DNA from: Prochlorococcus sp. AG-402-A21
Lineage (GTDB): Bacteria > Cyanobacteriota > Cyanobacteriia > PCC-6307 > Cyanobiaceae
Reading direction: 5' to 3'
NCBI GenBank assembly: GCA_003279655.1
Contig: QCHI01000010.1
Location: forward strand, 1 to 48,448
Length of the DNA stretch: 48,448 bases
How positions within the stretch are numbered: position 1 is the stretch's first letter; every line of letters starts with the position of its first letter. Below the pieces are notes generated by a model that did no database searches, was not told the origin of the DNA, and was given only the letters and a program-made list of their open reading frames with translations. The translations under genes were made by a program, and so were the position numbers. Shown in pieces: positions 1-10,035 of the stretch.

Positions 1-3000
1 ATGGTTACGATCGAACAACGATCACATTTTTTATAGATAAATCTTCCGTAAAGATGGTTTGACAAACCATTTCTTAGTAACTTAAAAGCTGGTTCATCCA
101 TCATTGTTTCAAGCTCAACATTTGGTTTAGACAATTTAATTCTCGAGAATCCACACTTTTTGGCAATTATTTTTAATTTCATTACTTCTATTAATGATTC
201 AACTGCCTTTGGTAAGGTTCCATATCTGTCAACCAAGTTGCTAGCGAAATGAACTAACTCATCATTGTTTTCGCATTGAGTAGCTTGTCTATAGGCATTT
301 ATTTTTTCATCTGGATCCGTTATCCAATCTCCAGGTATAAAAGCTGTTATTGGCAAATCAATTTGAGTATCATCAACAGAAGGAATGTCTTGACCTTGTA
401 TTTCTGCAATAGTTTCTTGTAATAATTCCATGTACAAATCAAATCCTATTGTTTCCATTTGTCCACTTTGTTCAATACCTAAAATATTTCCAACACCTCT
501 TATTTCCATATCCCTCATGGCTAATTGATAACCACTACCTAAATCACTAAATTCTTTTATTGCCTTTAACCGTTGTCTTGAAGTCTCATTTAATTTTTCA
601 TCATTTGGGTAAAATAACCAAGCGTGAGCTTGTACTCCGCTACGCCCTACTCTCCCCCTTAATTGATAAAGTTGAGATAATCCAAATTTATGAGAATCTT
701 CAATTAAAATAGTGTTTACTCTAGGAATATCTAAACCACTTTCAACAATAGTTGTACAAAGCAAAATATCAGCTTCTCCAGCATTAAAAGCCAACATTGC
801 ATTTTCTAATGCTCCTTCTTCCATTTGCCCATGAGCGATCAATAATTTCGCATTTGGTATCGTTAATTTTAGTTTTGCAGCTACCTCATCTATTCCTTTA
901 ATTCGAGGAACAATATAAAATATTTGGCCACCTCTATCAATTTCTTGCTTAATTGCACTTCTTATTATTTCATTATCTATTGGTGCTAAATGAGTTTTTA
1001 TAGGCCTACGTAAAGGAGGAGGTGTTGTTATTAAGCTCATTTCACGAACACCAGAAAGACTCATATAGAGTGTTCTTGGTATTGGAGTCGCGGAGAGAGT
1101 TAATACATCTACACTTTTTTTTAACTCCTTTATTTTTTCTTTTTGATTTACTCCAAAACGTTGTTCTTCATCTATAACTAAAAGTCCCAAGTCCTTATAT
1201 ACCAATTTTTTATTCAAGAGCTGATGTGTACCAACAACAGCATCAATTTTTCCATCTTTGAGTCCACTTAATATTTGTTTTTTTTCGCTAGTTGTTTTAA
1301 ATCTATTAAGTAACGATACTTTTATAGGGTAAGGTGCAAATCGATCAGAAATAGTTCTCCAGTGTTGTTGAGACAAAACTGTTGTTGGTGCTAATAATGC
1401 TATCTGTTTCCCTGAAGTAATTGCCTTAAATATAGCTCTGATTGCAACTTCTGTTTTTCCAAATCCAACATCACCACAAACTAATCTATCCATAGGCTTC
1501 TCACTTTCCATATCTGATTTAACTTGCTTAGTAGCTTGTGCCTGATCAAGTGTCAGTGTGTATGGAAAAGAGTCTTCTAATTCAGCTTGCCACGGGCCAT
1601 CATTGGGAAACTTATATCCTTTTTCTTTACTTCTTTCAGCATATAATTTAATTAAATCAATGGCTACTTTTTTAACAGATTTCTTGGCTTTTTCCTTTAT
1701 TTTATTCCAATTCGTGCCACCTAATTTACTTATTATAGGAGTCTTTGAATTTGAATTCCTATATCTACCTAAACTACCTAGTTGATCGGCTGCAACACTT
1801 AATTTTCCATCAATATACTTTATAACAAGATAATCTCTCGATTCACCATTAATATTTATCTTTTGAATATTCTGAAATAATCCAATTCCATGATTTCTGT
1901 GAACAACATAATCTCCAGGCTTCATTTTATTGGGATCTATCTTCTTGCTTTGAGATTGTTTTCTTCTTCTTATATATCCAGTACTTGAAATATTATGTTG
2001 TCCGAAAAATTCCTTATCTGTTATTAGAGCAATTTTCCATGCTGGAAGATAAAATCCATCAACTTCTCCCTCATTGTTATTTTTAATAGCTACCGGTATA
2101 TTGTCATTTAATATACTGTTAATACCATTTAGATCGTCTTTATTAGGTATAAATTTTGAGATACATTCATGTTCTTCTAACAGAGAAACTGCTCGACTTG
2201 GTTGAGCTGAAATTATCCAGACAGAATATTTATTTCTTATATATTCTTTTAATGATAAACTAATTTTACCATATTGATTAGGAAGCCATTTGTGAACTTT
2301 GCTGGAAATATTGAATACATTATCTTTTTTTGCAGTGTCTTCTAAATCTGTTATATCAATACCTTTATAATTATCTATCTGATCATAAATATCATTAATA
2401 TTATTATGAAGATTAGATTTATAGATTTTATTTATTGTTCTGTTTTCTACAAAATTGGATATAACTTCGTTATAGCTCTCATTAACGATGTTATACCATG
2501 AATTCCCATGGGATATAGCTTGTAACCTTTCATCGACAACTATAAATGTATTATCGTCTAAGTAATTCAATAAAGATGATGGCTTGTCGAATGCGACTCC
2601 TAAATATTTCTTAGCTGATTCTAATGAATTAGAATTTATTAACTCAGAGTACTCATCATCGGTAAATAAAATTGATATATCTTTATTTTTTATTGATATA
2701 AGTTTATTTATGATTAGTGGATCAAATCCTGTTGGAGTAATACATAAATTATCTATTTTATCTAATGACCTTTGTGATATTGGATCAAATTCTTTAATCT
2801 TATCTATATGATCACCAAACAATTCCAATCTAATTGGTAGTTCGCTACTTACTGGATAAATATCTATTATATCTCCTCGTCTTGTCCATGTTCCCTCTTG
2901 ATCTACATTGCTAGACTTAATATATCCACAATCATTCATTTTTAATGATAAATGACTTAAATTTATTTCATCTCCTACATTTAATCTTATGCACTTTGAT

Positions 3001-3416
3001 TTAAGATATTCCAATGGAGGTAGATGAGGTTGCAAGGATCTTTCTGTTGCAATTATTGCGATATTTTCATCTTCTTTTAATTCCAATATATCGCTAAGTA
3101 CTTGTAATTGACCCCATATAATTTCTGAAGTAACCTTATTTGAATCATATGGTGAAACTTCGCTTGTTGGATATAAACATGTTTTCGTCCATCCACAATC
3201 CTTTACAAGTGGAAACCACCTAGTAGCGTCTTCTAATGTAGGGACAATTACTAATAATTTTTTCGATTCTTTTTTCGCAAGTGAAGTTGTAATTAATGCC
3301 TTAGCTGTACGTGATGCTCCAGTTAGTATTAATCTTTCTGATCTATTTGTTCGTCCTATTAACTCATTTGTTAATTGATGTGTTTCTAAGTACTTTGCTA
3401 TTGACTCTAAAGTCAC
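1..3416 (-). CDS. mfd: Transcription-repair coupling factor Mfd (3' end cut by window edge)
   Basis: Mfd is the ATP-dependent translocase that removes RNA polymerase stalled at DNA lesions and recruits UvrA. The frame is open from a GTG at 3414-3416 to the left edge (about 1138 codons), so roughly the last 30 residues are probably missing. Superfamily 2 helicase motifs can be read: Walker A GDVGFGKTEVAI near 1440-1480, motif II DEEQRFGV near 1150-1175 and motif VI GRVGRSG near 640-655. The N-terminal part is the UvrB-like region. The GTG start follows AAAAGGA at short spacing and no nearby ATG is better. The last visible stretch, around EPAFKLLRNGL, fits the family's C-terminal domain. uvrC of the same repair pathway lies at the other edge of the window. 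Confidence 0.95.
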   Translation of the reverse strand, partial: MTLESIAKYLETHQLTNELIGRTNRSERLILTGASRTAKALITTSLAKKESKKLLVIVPTLEDATRWFPLVKDCGWTKTCLYPTSEVSPYDSNKVTSEIIWGQLQVLSDILELKEDENIAIIATERSLQPHLPPLEYLKSKCIRLNVGDEINLSHLSLKMNDCGYIKSSNVDQEGTWTRRGDIIDIYPVSSELPIRLELFGDHIDKIKEFDPISQRSLDKIDNLCITPTGFDPLIINKLISIKNKDISILFTDDEYSELINSNSLESAKKYLGVAFDKPSSLLNYLDDNTFIVVDERLQAISHGNSWYNIVNESYNEVISNFVENRTINKIYKSNLHNNINDIYDQIDNYKGIDITDLEDTAKKDNVFNISSKVHKWLPNQYGKISLSLKEYIRNKYSVWIISAQPSRAVSLLEEHECISKFIPNKDDLNGINSILNDNIPVAIKNNNEGEVDGFYLPAWKIALITDKEFFGQHNISSTGYIRRRKQSQSKKIDPNKMKPGDYVVHRNHGIGLFQNIQKININGESRDYLVIKYIDGKLSVAADQLGSLGRYRNSNSKTPIISKLGGTNWNKIKEKAKKSVKKVAIDLIKLYAERSKEKGYKFPNDGPWQAELEDSFPYTLTLDQAQATKQVKSDMESEKPMDRLVCGDVGFGKTEVAIRAIFKAITSGKQIALLAPTTVLSQQHWRTISDRFAPYPIKVSLLNRFKTTSEKKQILSGLKDGKIDAVVGTHQLLNKKLVYKDLGLLVIDEEQRFGVNQKEKIKELKKSVDVLTLSATPIPRTLYMSLSGVREMSLITTPPPLRRPIKTHLAPIDNEIIRSAIKQEIDRGGQIFYIVPRIKGIDEVAAKLKLTIPNAKLLIAHGQMEEGALENAMLAFNAGEADILLCTTIVESGLDIPRVNTILIEDSHKFGLSQLYQLRGRVGRSGVQAHAWLFYPNDEKLNETSRQRLKAIKEFSDLGSGYQLAMRDMEIRGVGNILGIEQSGQMETIGFDLYMELLQETIAEIQGQDIPSVDDTQIDLPITAFIPGDWITDPDEKINAYRQATQCENNDELVHFASNLVDRYGTLPKAVESLIEVMKLKIIAKKCGFSRIKLSKPNVELETMMDEPAFKLLRNGLSNHLYGRFIYKKCDRCSIVT

Positions 3417-3477
3417 TATTCCTTTTATTTGATTAATTTAGATTACCATAACACTATATTTGTACTGATGAGGAATA

Positions 3478-4146
3478 TTATTGAGATAGATTTTGATTTC
3501 GAATTGTTTTCAGCTTTTGTACAAATGATGTTAATTGTTGTACATTAAGTTCCTTTCTCGTTGAAACATTAAACTCCTTTTGTAAATATTCTCTTCCCTG
3601 AAGATGATCCCAGGATAATTCTCTAAGTATAATGTCTGACTCTTCTATTAAGGTGTTAATATTTACTTTATCTACTTTTAGTTGATTTTTGACATTTGTC
3701 TTTTTTAAAATACTTAGATATTTTAAAATATCACTGTAACTAGTTATTTTATTACGATTATTATAACCTAGTTCCTTTTCTAAAAATTCTATTTCATCAT
3801 CTCTACTCCAATTTAACCGTTTAATTTCTAAATCTATAGCTGTTAATTCAGTACTCCAATCAGATGGCTCTTGATTTAATTTAATACCTTCTATTTTATC
3901 ACTCTTAGGTAATCCCATGTTCAATGTTGGTTTGATTTTATCTTTATTAATTGATTTAATACTTGATTCATTATTTGAGTCTAAATTTATCCTTGTATTC
4001 AGTCTTGATATGGCTTTATCTTCAGCTGCTTCTACAGTTGGACCTTGAGCTAGTGCACTTCCTAGATTTTTGTCATTGAGCCAACCATTTACTTGAACAA
4101 TGGCTATATCATCGGATACGTGGCAAAGTTTTGATTCAATTCTCAT
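3478..4146 (-). CDS. Hypothetical protein with a duplicated C-terminal module
   Basis: 222 residues, family not recognised by name. Residues 1-50 form a compact alpha/beta-looking segment (VQVNGWLNDKNLGSALAQG), followed by a polar, probably flexible linker at 51-95. The rest holds two related copies of about 50 residues, 95-149 and 163-213. Each has the pattern L-x-W-...-(E/Q)-(F/Y)-L-(E/Q)-K-E-(L/F), then a T/N-R-x-(K/E) step and a hydrophobic helix ending in xxL. My recollection is that similar modules end other cyanobacterial proteins of unknown role. It lies 61 bases upstream of mfd on the same strand, so co-transcription with mfd is possible. No signal peptide or membrane helix is visible. 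Confidence 0.8.
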   Translation of the reverse strand: MRIESKLCHVSDDIAIVQVNGWLNDKNLGSALAQGPTVEAAEDKAISRLNTRINLDSNNESSIKSINKDKIKPTLNMGLPKSDKIEGIKLNQEPSDWSTELTAIDLEIKRLNWSRDDEIEFLEKELGYNNRNKITSYSDILKYLSILKKTNVKNQLKVDKVNINTLIEESDIILRELSWDHLQGREYLQKEFNVSTRKELNVQQLTSFVQKLKTIRNQNLSQ

Positions 4147-4232
4147 AACCCCTCTGATTTAGCCCTAATAAGAATTATTAGAGTTAACATATACCAAACT
4201 TGCAGCGTCAATAGCTTTTTTTTCGCAATTTA
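4147..4232. promoter_or_regulatory. Divergent intergenic region between the hypothetical gene and the TerC-like gene
   Basis: These 86 AT-rich bases must hold the promoters of both divergent genes. I saw no clear -35/-10 pair that could be assigned with confidence. Confidence 0.3.
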
Positions 4233-4928
4233 ATGGATTCAGCATCTCTCAGATCTTTAACTCCGTTACTAGATGGTATCGATCGATGGGTTGAATTAGC
4301 ACCTCTCTTACCCATTATTGTTTCGTTAGAGCTTGTATTATCTGCTGATAATGCGGTTGCTTTAGCTTCCATAAGTAAGAATCTAAACAATATTGACTTA
4401 CAAAAAAGAGCATTGAATATTGGGATATTTATAGCCTTAATATTGAGAATACTCGTAATTCTAACCGCTCAATTTATCTTGAACTTCTGGCCAGTAAAAT
4501 TAATTGGTGGTTTATATTTAATATCTCTATCAACATCAAAACTTATCTCCATCAATAATAATGCTAATAATGATAATCTAAATAATATTTTAGTTGAATC
4601 TTCAATAGTTAAAGTTATTCTTCTATTGTCAATTACTGATTTAGCATTCTCTATAGATAGTATTACTGCGGCAGTTGCAATCAGTGATCAGTTTCTTTTA
4701 GTTATTACTGGAGCGATTATTGGAGTTATAGCATTACGCTTCACCTCTGGATTATTTATTAAATGGTTAGAAATTTATGTCAATTTAGAAAAAGCTGGAT
4801 ATATAGCAGTTGGTTTAATCGGCATAAAGTTAATTATTCAACTAATCTTTTATAAATTAGTAATACCTGAATATCTATTCTTCTTATTGATGCTATGTCT
4901 TTTTCTTTGGGGATTTTCAAAAAAATAA
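4233..4928 (+). CDS. TerC/Alx-family integral membrane protein
   Basis: 231 residues with about seven hydrophobic helices and the paired acidic motifs of the TerC family: ELVLSADN at 33-40 and DLAFSIDS at 136-143, placed in two half-repeats. Members have been linked to metal-ion (manganese) efflux or metal homeostasis at the cytoplasmic membrane; plant homologues work in thylakoid biogenesis. The substrate cannot be read from sequence. The ATG at 4233 precedes a short amphipathic leader before the first helix. The gene ends 17 bases from the convergent fmt. Two other putative cation transporters of a different family (UPF0016) lie near 13 kb in the window. Confidence 0.85.
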   Translation: MDSASLRSLTPLLDGIDRWVELAPLLPIIVSLELVLSADNAVALASISKNLNNIDLQKRALNIGIFIALILRILVILTAQFILNFWPVKLIGGLYLISLSTSKLISINNNANNDNLNNILVESSIVKVILLLSITDLAFSIDSITAAVAISDQFLLVITGAIIGVIALRFTSGLFIKWLEIYVNLEKAGYIAVGLIGIKLIIQLIFYKLVIPEYLFFLLMLCLFLWGFSKK

Positions 4929-4945
4929 ATTTCTATTCATAGTAT

Positions 4946-5956
4946 CTAGTGTCCAAGTAAATTGTTAACGCTAAGATTTGATTGTACAGACAATGTATAA
5001 CTGTCTGTAGCCTTTTTACCTTCTAACTGTCCATATATGAGTTTAATTGGGTAATCTTTAGACATTATCATTACCCCATTTTTTTTATTTATTGTAATTA
5101 TTTCTCCAGGCAATCTCTTTTCTGTTGATTCAATATAATTATGATGAATCTCTTCCAATTGTATCTTATTGGTTATTACAGTTGCATCAAGAATTTTTAT
5201 TCTTTTGCAATTATAAATTGTGTATGCATTTGGATAGAGTCCCTGTATTTTTTTTAATATCATCCTTGATGTATCATTCCAATCAATTAAAAAATCTTCT
5301 TTTGTAATTTGTCTGGCATAACTCGGATTTCCATCTAACTTTGATTGTTCAATACTATTTAAATATTCAAGTCTCAATGCTTTACTTAATCCTTTAGTTT
5401 GCGATATTTTTTCTAGTGATTTTACTAAAAGTTTTGAGGATATATTTGAGAGTCTATTAGTAAGTATCTCTAGATTATCTGTATCTCTAATAACAGTTGC
5501 CTCTTTTTCAATAACTGGGCCAGTATCTAAGCCTTCTTCCATAGCAATAATACAAATACCTGTCTTCGTGTCATCATTAATAATGCTCCACTGAATTGGA
5601 GCTGCGCCTCTCCAAGCAGGTAACAAGGATGCGTGACTATTCCAACATCCAAGTTTTGGCTGATCTAATATTTCTTTAGGAAGAATTTGGCCAAAAGCAA
5701 CAACTACATAAACATCAGCTTTTAATTTTAACAATATATCCTTGATGTTTTGATCCTTCCTTATTGATTGAGTAGCAAAGACAGGTATACCTAAATTTAT
5801 TGCAGCTTCTTTAACTGGAGAAGGTGATAATTTCTTTCCACGACCTCGTTTTCTATCTGGTTGAGTAATTACGGCAATTACTTCATATCCAGAATTGACA
5901 ACTTTTATCAAATTTTCGGCAGCATATCTAGGAGTTCCCCAAAAAACTATCTTCAC
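4946..5956 (-). CDS. fmt: Methionyl-tRNA formyltransferase
   Basis: Formylates Met on initiator tRNA with 10-formyl-tetrahydrofolate in the cytosol. 336 residues, slightly longer than the roughly 315 usual in bacteria. The catalytic triad matches the E. coli numbering as I know it: N106 and H108 in NSHASLLP, and D144 in EGLDTG. The N-terminal FWGTP and [18 protein letters not shown] segments are family hallmarks, and a C-terminal OB-like domain follows. The start overlaps the pmbA stop by 4 nt (ATGA type), which indicates translational coupling in a tldD-pmbA-fmt operon. Confidence 0.97.
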   Translation of the reverse strand: MKIVFWGTPRYAAENLIKVVNSGYEVIAVITQPDRKRGRGKKLSPSPVKEAAINLGIPVFATQSIRKDQNIKDILLKLKADVYVVVAFGQILPKEILDQPKLGCWNSHASLLPAWRGAAPIQWSIINDDTKTGICIIAMEEGLDTGPVIEKEATVIRDTDNLEILTNRLSNISSKLLVKSLEKISQTKGLSKALRLEYLNSIEQSKLDGNPSYARQITKEDFLIDWNDTSRMILKKIQGLYPNAYTIYNCKRIKILDATVITNKIQLEEIHHNYIESTEKRLPGEIITINKKNGVMIMSKDYPIKLIYGQLEGKKATDSYTLSVQSNLSVNNLLGH

Positions 5957-7341
5957 GCTTCACCAGTTATTGATATGTTCTCAACCCATACATATGGACT
6001 AATTCCTTGATGAGTAATAATCTGCTCATTTTCAATTCTTACAATACTTTTCAAGACGTTTAAAATATCTCCAGCTAAAGTTGCGGCATCAATAGATGTC
6101 TTTTTTTTGTTATTAACAATCCAGCCATCGAAGGGTAAAGAAAATGAACCTTGACTAGCTTTTACACCTGAGTGAATTGCAGATAATTCATCTATCAATA
6201 TGTATTCTTTAACAGTATTTTTGATACTTAGGGATTCATCTTTATCGATATCAGAGTCACTTTTACTTACAACTAACCAATCTGGTGAAACAGATACCTT
6301 AGCTCCTAAGCCAGCATGCCCAGTTGGCTTAGCTCCAAACTTTCTGGCGGTAGCTTCTGAGTGAAGTAAGTTGGTAAGAATTCCATTAGTTACCAATTTA
6401 ATATCTTGAGTTGGAGTTCCTTCGCCATCAAAACTAAAAGCTCCTACATTGGCAGGATGTAGACCTTCGTCACTTATATTTAAATTAGGAACTGAAACTT
6501 GATTTCCAATTGAGTCTTCATTCATTAAACTTACTCCATCAATAATTGACCGAGCATTAAACATTGAACTAAATGCGCTAATTAATTGTAGGAATGCTTC
6601 AGGAGTAAAGCAAACTAGGTATTTATTTGTTTCTATAGGTTTATAATTTAGATGACTAATTAACTTATCTGATGTTTCATTTATACAAGATTCAATATCT
6701 AAATCTTCTAAATTAGAATTTATTCTAATACCCCCAGCACTTCGCGGCTTTTTGTTTTTTTCTTCCGCCTTTGCATACAAATATATAGAAGACTGTGATA
6801 GTTTCATGTGTCTATTAGCACCTTCACTGTTTATATATATCCTTTCCATATAACTTTCACTTAATCCGTTATATGGTACTGAATCTATTGAATGATGCCT
6901 ATCAATTAATTTTTTTTCAGCATTTTTTAGGATTGAAAGTAATTCATCAATGGAATGCGTACTGTATATGTTTGAATTCAATTCTTTCAATGGATATTTA
7001 GCTTGAGAAGAGAACTCTGGAGATTCTTTTTTATTTGCAAAAAGGCATGCCTGAATAGCTACCTTCATTGCTTTTTTAATCCCGTCACTTGTAAGGTCAG
7101 AAGTACTAGTTATTCCAACTTTATTGTCTTTATTCCATACTCTTAATGTCATCGAATTTCTTTGAGAACCTTTTAGCTGCTTTGCATTACCTTGCTGAAC
7201 TTGAACAGATATATCTCTACTAGACGAAGCGCCAATATCCCATTTAAAAATTTCTAATTCCTTACTAAATTTTTCTAAAAGATTGTTTAATAAGAATGGA
7301 TCTAATTCACTTAATTTTTGATTTGTTATTGATTCATTCAT
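5953..7341 (-). CDS. pmbA: PmbA/TldE-type subunit of the TldD/E peptidase
   Basis: 462 residues. TldD and PmbA (TldE) form a heteromeric metalloprotease that degrades unfolded peptides; in enterobacteria it also matures microcins and acts on CcdA. This copy lacks the HExxxH zinc motif, as expected for the non-catalytic TldE partner. Its C-terminal half keeps the family's glycine-rich strands, for example [14 protein letters not shown] and [12 protein letters not shown]. The start lies 1 nt after the tldD stop, so the two subunits are probably made together in equal amounts. No signal peptide is seen, consistent with a cytosolic protein. Confidence 0.93.
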   Translation of the reverse strand: MNESITNQKLSELDPFLLNNLLEKFSKELEIFKWDIGASSSRDISVQVQQGNAKQLKGSQRNSMTLRVWNKDNKVGITSTSDLTSDGIKKAMKVAIQACLFANKKESPEFSSQAKYPLKELNSNIYSTHSIDELLSILKNAEKKLIDRHHSIDSVPYNGLSESYMERIYINSEGANRHMKLSQSSIYLYAKAEEKNKKPRSAGGIRINSNLEDLDIESCINETSDKLISHLNYKPIETNKYLVCFTPEAFLQLISAFSSMFNARSIIDGVSLMNEDSIGNQVSVPNLNISDEGLHPANVGAFSFDGEGTPTQDIKLVTNGILTNLLHSEATARKFGAKPTGHAGLGAKVSVSPDWLVVSKSDSDIDKDESLSIKNTVKEYILIDELSAIHSGVKASQGSFSLPFDGWIVNNKKKTSIDAATLAGDILNVLKSIVRIENEQIITHQGISPYVWVENISITGEA

Positions 7342-7342
7342 T

Positions 7343-8788
7343 TTATCTACCTCCTACTGTGATTGAATCAACTTTTATGTGTGGTTGTCCTACAGTCACA
7401 TTTACACTGCCACTTACAGATCCACAAAATCCAGCGGCAAGGTCTAAGTCGTTAGCACACATAGAGATTCTTGGTAGTATCTCTTTAGCTTCACCTATTA
7501 ATGTTGCGCCTTTAACTGGTTTATCAAGACTACCATTTTTTATTAAATAACCCTCCTCAACAGAGAAATTAAATTGTCCTGTAGGGCCTACACTACCTCC
7601 ACCCATGGTTTTACAATAAAGTCCGTCATCGATACTTTCAATTAATTTTTCAGGAGAATAACTTCCTTGTTTAATATATGTGTTTCTCATACGACTTGCG
7701 GCCGCGAATGAGAAGTTTTGTCTTCTACCACTCCCTGTTCTTGGTTGACCAGTCCTTAGAGAGCCTGCTCTATCTGAAAGAAATTTTTTTAATATGCCAT
7801 CTTCGATTAACAATGTGTTTTGAGGTTCCATCCCTTCATCATCCATAGAAAGTGAACCAAAAGCGTAATTTGAGAGCCCTTCATCTACAGCACTTACTGC
7901 ACTATGAGCAATTTTCTTGTTAATACTGTTATGAAAAGGCGATGTTCCTCTTTCTAGTTGTGTTGTTTCTAGTAAGTGACCACATGCTTCATGGAATATG
8001 ACCCCTCCAAATTTATTTGCAAGCACAACAGGCATTTGTCCAGCTTCAACATATTCGGCATAAAGCATCTTTTGAGCACTTTCATTTAATTCCAGTGCAC
8101 TTTTGTCTATATCCCAGTTCCTTAAATCATCCGGATTTCCAGAACTACCATACCTTCTTGCAGAAGTAGATCTGTTTTGATCTTTTTGCGCAATTACATT
8201 TAAGCCGACTGTCTGGTGAAGTCGAATGTCTCTTGCAAACACACCATCAGTTGCGGCGACGAGGACTTCTTGCCAATTTCTTGAATAACTCGCTCTTCTT
8301 ACTTGTAAATTTTTATTTTTACCAGCCAGTGCTCCAGTAGCTTCTATCAATTTAATAGTCGATTCATTTAGATCAGGTGAATTATTTAGCCAATCATTTT
8401 TGCTTGATCCATAATCTGTCAAATCTGATAATCCTTCAAACTTTTTATTATTTTTAGATCCAATCGTTAGACCTAACATTCCTAAGGCTTGGTTAAGGGC
8501 GAAAAGTAAACCGGCCTTAGATAAATCATTTGTGCTAACAAATCCATCTTTTTTGCCAAGAAACACTCTGATACCTGCACCAATACCTAATGATGGACTG
8601 ACATTTGATATATCATCCTGTTCAGCTAGAAGAGAAATGTTATCTGATTTTTCTAGAAAGATTTCAACAATATCTGCTCCAGCAGACTTACCAAGAGATA
8701 ATAAATCTTCAATTTGTGGTTTTAATGTATCATCAAAAGTATGAAATACAAAATCTTCGCTTTGTTTAGTAAGTAATGAATTAGTCAA
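7343..8788 (-). CDS. tldD: TldD-type metalloprotease subunit
   Basis: 481 residues, the usual family length. The zinc-binding HEACGH motif (HExxxH) is at residues 266-271, and the later segment with GLYCKTMGGGSVGPTG supplies the conserved cysteine and glycine-rich region of TldD. It is the catalytic partner of the PmbA-type protein encoded immediately downstream (1-nt gap). Context gives no specific substrate: no microcin-like or other peptide precursor gene is adjacent, so a general role in peptide turnover is the simplest reading. Confidence 0.95.
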   Translation of the reverse strand: MTNSLLTKQSEDFVFHTFDDTLKPQIEDLLSLGKSAGADIVEIFLEKSDNISLLAEQDDISNVSPSLGIGAGIRVFLGKKDGFVSTNDLSKAGLLFALNQALGMLGLTIGSKNNKKFEGLSDLTDYGSSKNDWLNNSPDLNESTIKLIEATGALAGKNKNLQVRRASYSRNWQEVLVAATDGVFARDIRLHQTVGLNVIAQKDQNRSTSARRYGSSGNPDDLRNWDIDKSALELNESAQKMLYAEYVEAGQMPVVLANKFGGVIFHEACGHLLETTQLERGTSPFHNSINKKIAHSAVSAVDEGLSNYAFGSLSMDDEGMEPQNTLLIEDGILKKFLSDRAGSLRTGQPRTGSGRRQNFSFAAASRMRNTYIKQGSYSPEKLIESIDDGLYCKTMGGGSVGPTGQFNFSVEEGYLIKNGSLDKPVKGATLIGEAKEILPRISMCANDLDLAAGFCGSVSGSVNVTVGQPHIKVDSITVGGR

Positions 8789-8920
8789 CTTTTTTTAATT
8801 ATTATGGCATTTGTTTGCCTTAACTGCGTAACTGAATATTAATTAGAAATATTTATTGTTATTGTTTAACAACAAAAACAATAATAAAAGCTATTATTCA
8901 TTGATAATTAATAGGTCTAT

Positions 8921-9433
8921 TTAATTAGCACCTATCCATTTCTGACCATTTAAACGTTGAAGGACTCTTGATATAAGCAAAGGTAATGTAGTCTTTTTTT
9001 CGTCAATTAAAAAAGATTCAACAATACTTGGCTCTGAATTTGACTCAGATAATAGAATCGTTTTATCTGATGTTATCATCTCTTTATTAAAGCAAAGCCA
9101 AAATTTTCTATGTTCTGTTATTTCACAGAAAACCATCCAACAATAACCTCCTACTACAGGCCTTTCGCCTTCGATTAATTTAATATTTCTAACTAATATT
9201 CCCTTCTCTTCAATAGATGACTTCAATCCAGGAATTAAATGATTACTGATAAACTCTTCGAAGGGTTTATCTTCGATTTTAGGGGGTTTAACTGCTTTTT
9301 TTGGTATAGGAGGTTCTTCCTCTGTGGTGTCAGTTTTTGATACTGGATTATCTACTATATTTTGGACAAGGGATTCTGATTTATCTATCTTATTTCTTGA
9401 GTCTCCTTCGTTAGTAGGGTTTGAATTATTCAT
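8921..9433 (-). CDS. Conserved cyanobacterial protein, DUF2996-like
   Basis: 170 residues. The first 65 or so are polar and low in complexity (repeated D, E, K, P). A folded domain follows, beginning near KPFEEFISNHLIPGLKSSI and including GYCWMVFCEI and HRKFWLCF. This pattern resembles the DUF2996 family of cyanobacteria and plant plastids, whose biochemical function I do not know. No membrane helix or signal peptide is present. The gene lies 65 bases downstream of the LapA-like gene and 132 bases upstream of tldD, all on the same strand. The family assignment is from memory of the pattern. Confidence 0.7.
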   Translation of the reverse strand: MNNSNPTNEGDSRNKIDKSESLVQNIVDNPVSKTDTTEEEPPIPKKAVKPPKIEDKPFEEFISNHLIPGLKSSIEEKGILVRNIKLIEGERPVVGGYCWMVFCEITEHRKFWLCFNKEMITSDKTILLSESNSEPSIVESFLIDEKKTTLPLLISRVLQRLNGQKWIGAN

Positions 9434-9498
9434 AAATATATTTTAGCAAATTATTTATGATAGTTGTTCGATTTATTAATTAAAAATATTGTATTTTA

Positions 9499-10035
9499 TT
9501 ACCAGTTAGAAAAAGAATCATCATTCCAATCTGATGAATACGATTTTTCTTGATAGATATTTTCATCTTTTTCATATTGTTCATTGTATTCATTATCAAA
9601 TTCGGCTGAGCCTTTATATTGTTGACTATTATAGTGATTTAAAGAATCCTCATTACTTCTTTCTATTTTTCCTATTACTCTAAAACTAGCATTAACGGTT
9701 GGAGATGGATCGTTAAAATCTCTCTCTATTAAAGTTTTATCATATGAGGAGTTAGTATATGTTTGGTTGAATTCAATTTTGTTTTCTTCCTTATAATTTA
9801 GTTTTTGTTTCGGTTGTGGTTTTATTATTTTTGCAAGATTTGCTGTAACAATGTAGGAAAGTAAAAAACCTGATCCTGTTGATATGGCAAGATATGTACC
9901 CAGAGGAAGAGAAGGTGTATTCCAAATTAGTATCCTTATTTTTGTGTATTCCTTTTGGTTACTAATACTTAGAAATAATATTAATATTAATGTAGATAGG
10001 AGTGGTATTGATTTAGCTAAATTTGTATATCTCAT
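9499..10035 (-). CDS. LapA-like (DUF1049-type) membrane protein with an acidic tail
   Basis: 178 residues. Two hydrophobic helices lie in the first 70 residues: one around LLSTLILILFLSI and one around LPLGTYLAISTGSGFLLSYI. The spacing, with N-x-x-x before and W-x-P-LP-LG between the helices, resembles the LapA/DUF1049 membrane domain. The remaining 110 residues are polar, rich in N, S, E, D and Y, and probably cytoplasmic and disordered. LapA proteins act in envelope assembly in proteobacteria; the cyanobacterial role is not established. Its start overlaps the ubiX-like stop by 4 nt, indicating coupled translation. Confidence 0.65.
   Translation of the reverse strand: MRYTNLAKSIPLLSTLILILFLSISNQKEYTKIRILIWNTPSLPLGTYLAISTGSGFLLSYIVTANLAKIIKPQPKQKLNYKEENKIEFNQTYTNSSYDKTLIERDFNDPSPTVNASFRVIGKIERSNEDSLNHYNSQQYKGSAEFDNEYNEQYEKDENIYQEKSYSSDWNDDSFSNW

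Noticed and set aside
1558-1785. 75-codon plus-strand frame inside mfd
   Set aside because: Antisense to helicase domain sequence of mfd.
4208-4390. 60-codon minus-strand frame overlapping the start of the TerC-like gene
   Set aside because: Lies antisense to the first conserved TerC helix and has no protein family features.
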